Source of the DNA: Streptosporangiaceae bacterium
GTDB taxonomy: Bacteria; Actinomycetota; Actinomycetes; Streptosporangiales; Streptosporangiaceae
NCBI GenBank assembly: GCA_030045215.1
Contig: JASIBJ010000766.1
Span: 1-6,534 of the forward strand
Length of the DNA: 6,534 nt
Direction: 5' to 3'
Shown: positions 6,455 to 6,534 of the stretch, piece by piece
Numbering within the stretch: position 1 is the first letter of the stretch
How the letters are laid out: every line of letters begins with the position of its first letter
Made by a program: the position numbers and the translations under genes
Notes under the pieces: generated by a model
Told to the model about the DNA's origin: nothing
Seen by the model: only the letters and a program-made list of their open reading frames with translations
The model's database searches: none

Positions 6455-6534
6455 TGCCGACCGTACGTCACTTCCTGCGCGACGATGACTTGTCGCCGGC
6501 CGAGCAGGCTCAGGTGCTGACGCTGGCCGCCGAG
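6454..6534 (+). CDS. argF: Ornithine carbamoyltransferase, N-terminal fragment cut by window edge
   Basis: Only the first 27 codons are present; the frame is open to the window end, so the truncation is by the edge and not a mutation. The peptide begins [18 protein letters not shown] and continues AQVLTLAAE. This closely matches the N-terminus I remember for actinobacterial ArgF (RHFLRDDDLSPAEQ). ArgF joins carbamoyl phosphate to ornithine to give citrulline. No catalytic motif (such as the STRT loop) falls inside the window. The start is supported by GGAGG (6445-6449), four bases upstream, and by the TGATG junction with argD, which suggests coupled translation. Confidence 0.9.
   Translation, partial: MPTVRHFLRDDDLSPAEQAQVLTLAAE

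Noticed and set aside
1..6534. CRISPR array, insertion sequence, prophage or defence system
   Set aside because: There are no regularly spaced repeats, transposase-like products or terminal inverted repeats. The only direct repeats are the two units at the argB 3' end.

Overview
The window is high-GC DNA with the codon bias, leader-peptide style and gene order of an actinobacterium. Two things support this. The arginine genes run argC-argJ-argB-argD-argF, the actinobacterial arrangement seen in mycobacteria and relatives. The partial ArgF N-terminus ([18 protein letters not shown]) is also typical of that phylum. The genus cannot be fixed from this sequence. argF directly after argD differs from the argCJBD-R order I recall for Streptomyces coelicolor.

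Layout. Positions 18-1247 (+) encode a secreted protein made of about seven W-rich repeats, probably a beta-propeller. A strong GC hairpin at 1264-1303 sits between this gene and a convergent small lipoprotein gene (1728-1324, minus strand). Positions 1729-1985 form a divergent intergenic region. It holds an AT-rich island with two tandem ARG-box-like operators (1828-1845 and 1848-1865) that coincide with a candidate promoter. This is followed by a roughly 120-nt leader with a perfect 12-bp inverted repeat. From 1986 to the right edge run argC, argJ, argB, argD and the first 27 codons of argF, all on the plus strand and with overlapping or nearly overlapping ends.

How the genes work together. 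ArgB phosphorylates N-acetylglutamate, ArgC reduces the acyl phosphate to the semialdehyde, and ArgD transaminates it to N-acetylornithine. ArgJ moves the acetyl group back onto glutamate, giving ornithine (the cyclic, acetyl-recycling route). ArgF carbamoylates ornithine to citrulline. The ARG boxes suggest ArgR/arginine repression of the whole operon, and the N-terminal helix of ArgB suggests arginine feedback inhibition of the enzyme.

This is mostly an ordinary core biosynthetic region, and I see no undescribed multi-gene system. The points most worth a second look are four: a duplicated GC-palindromic repeat that gives ArgB an unusual proline/aspartate-rich C-terminal tail; the leader hairpin with an arginine-codon-rich reading frame; the operator/promoter overlap; and the circularly closed repeat architecture of the secreted protein.
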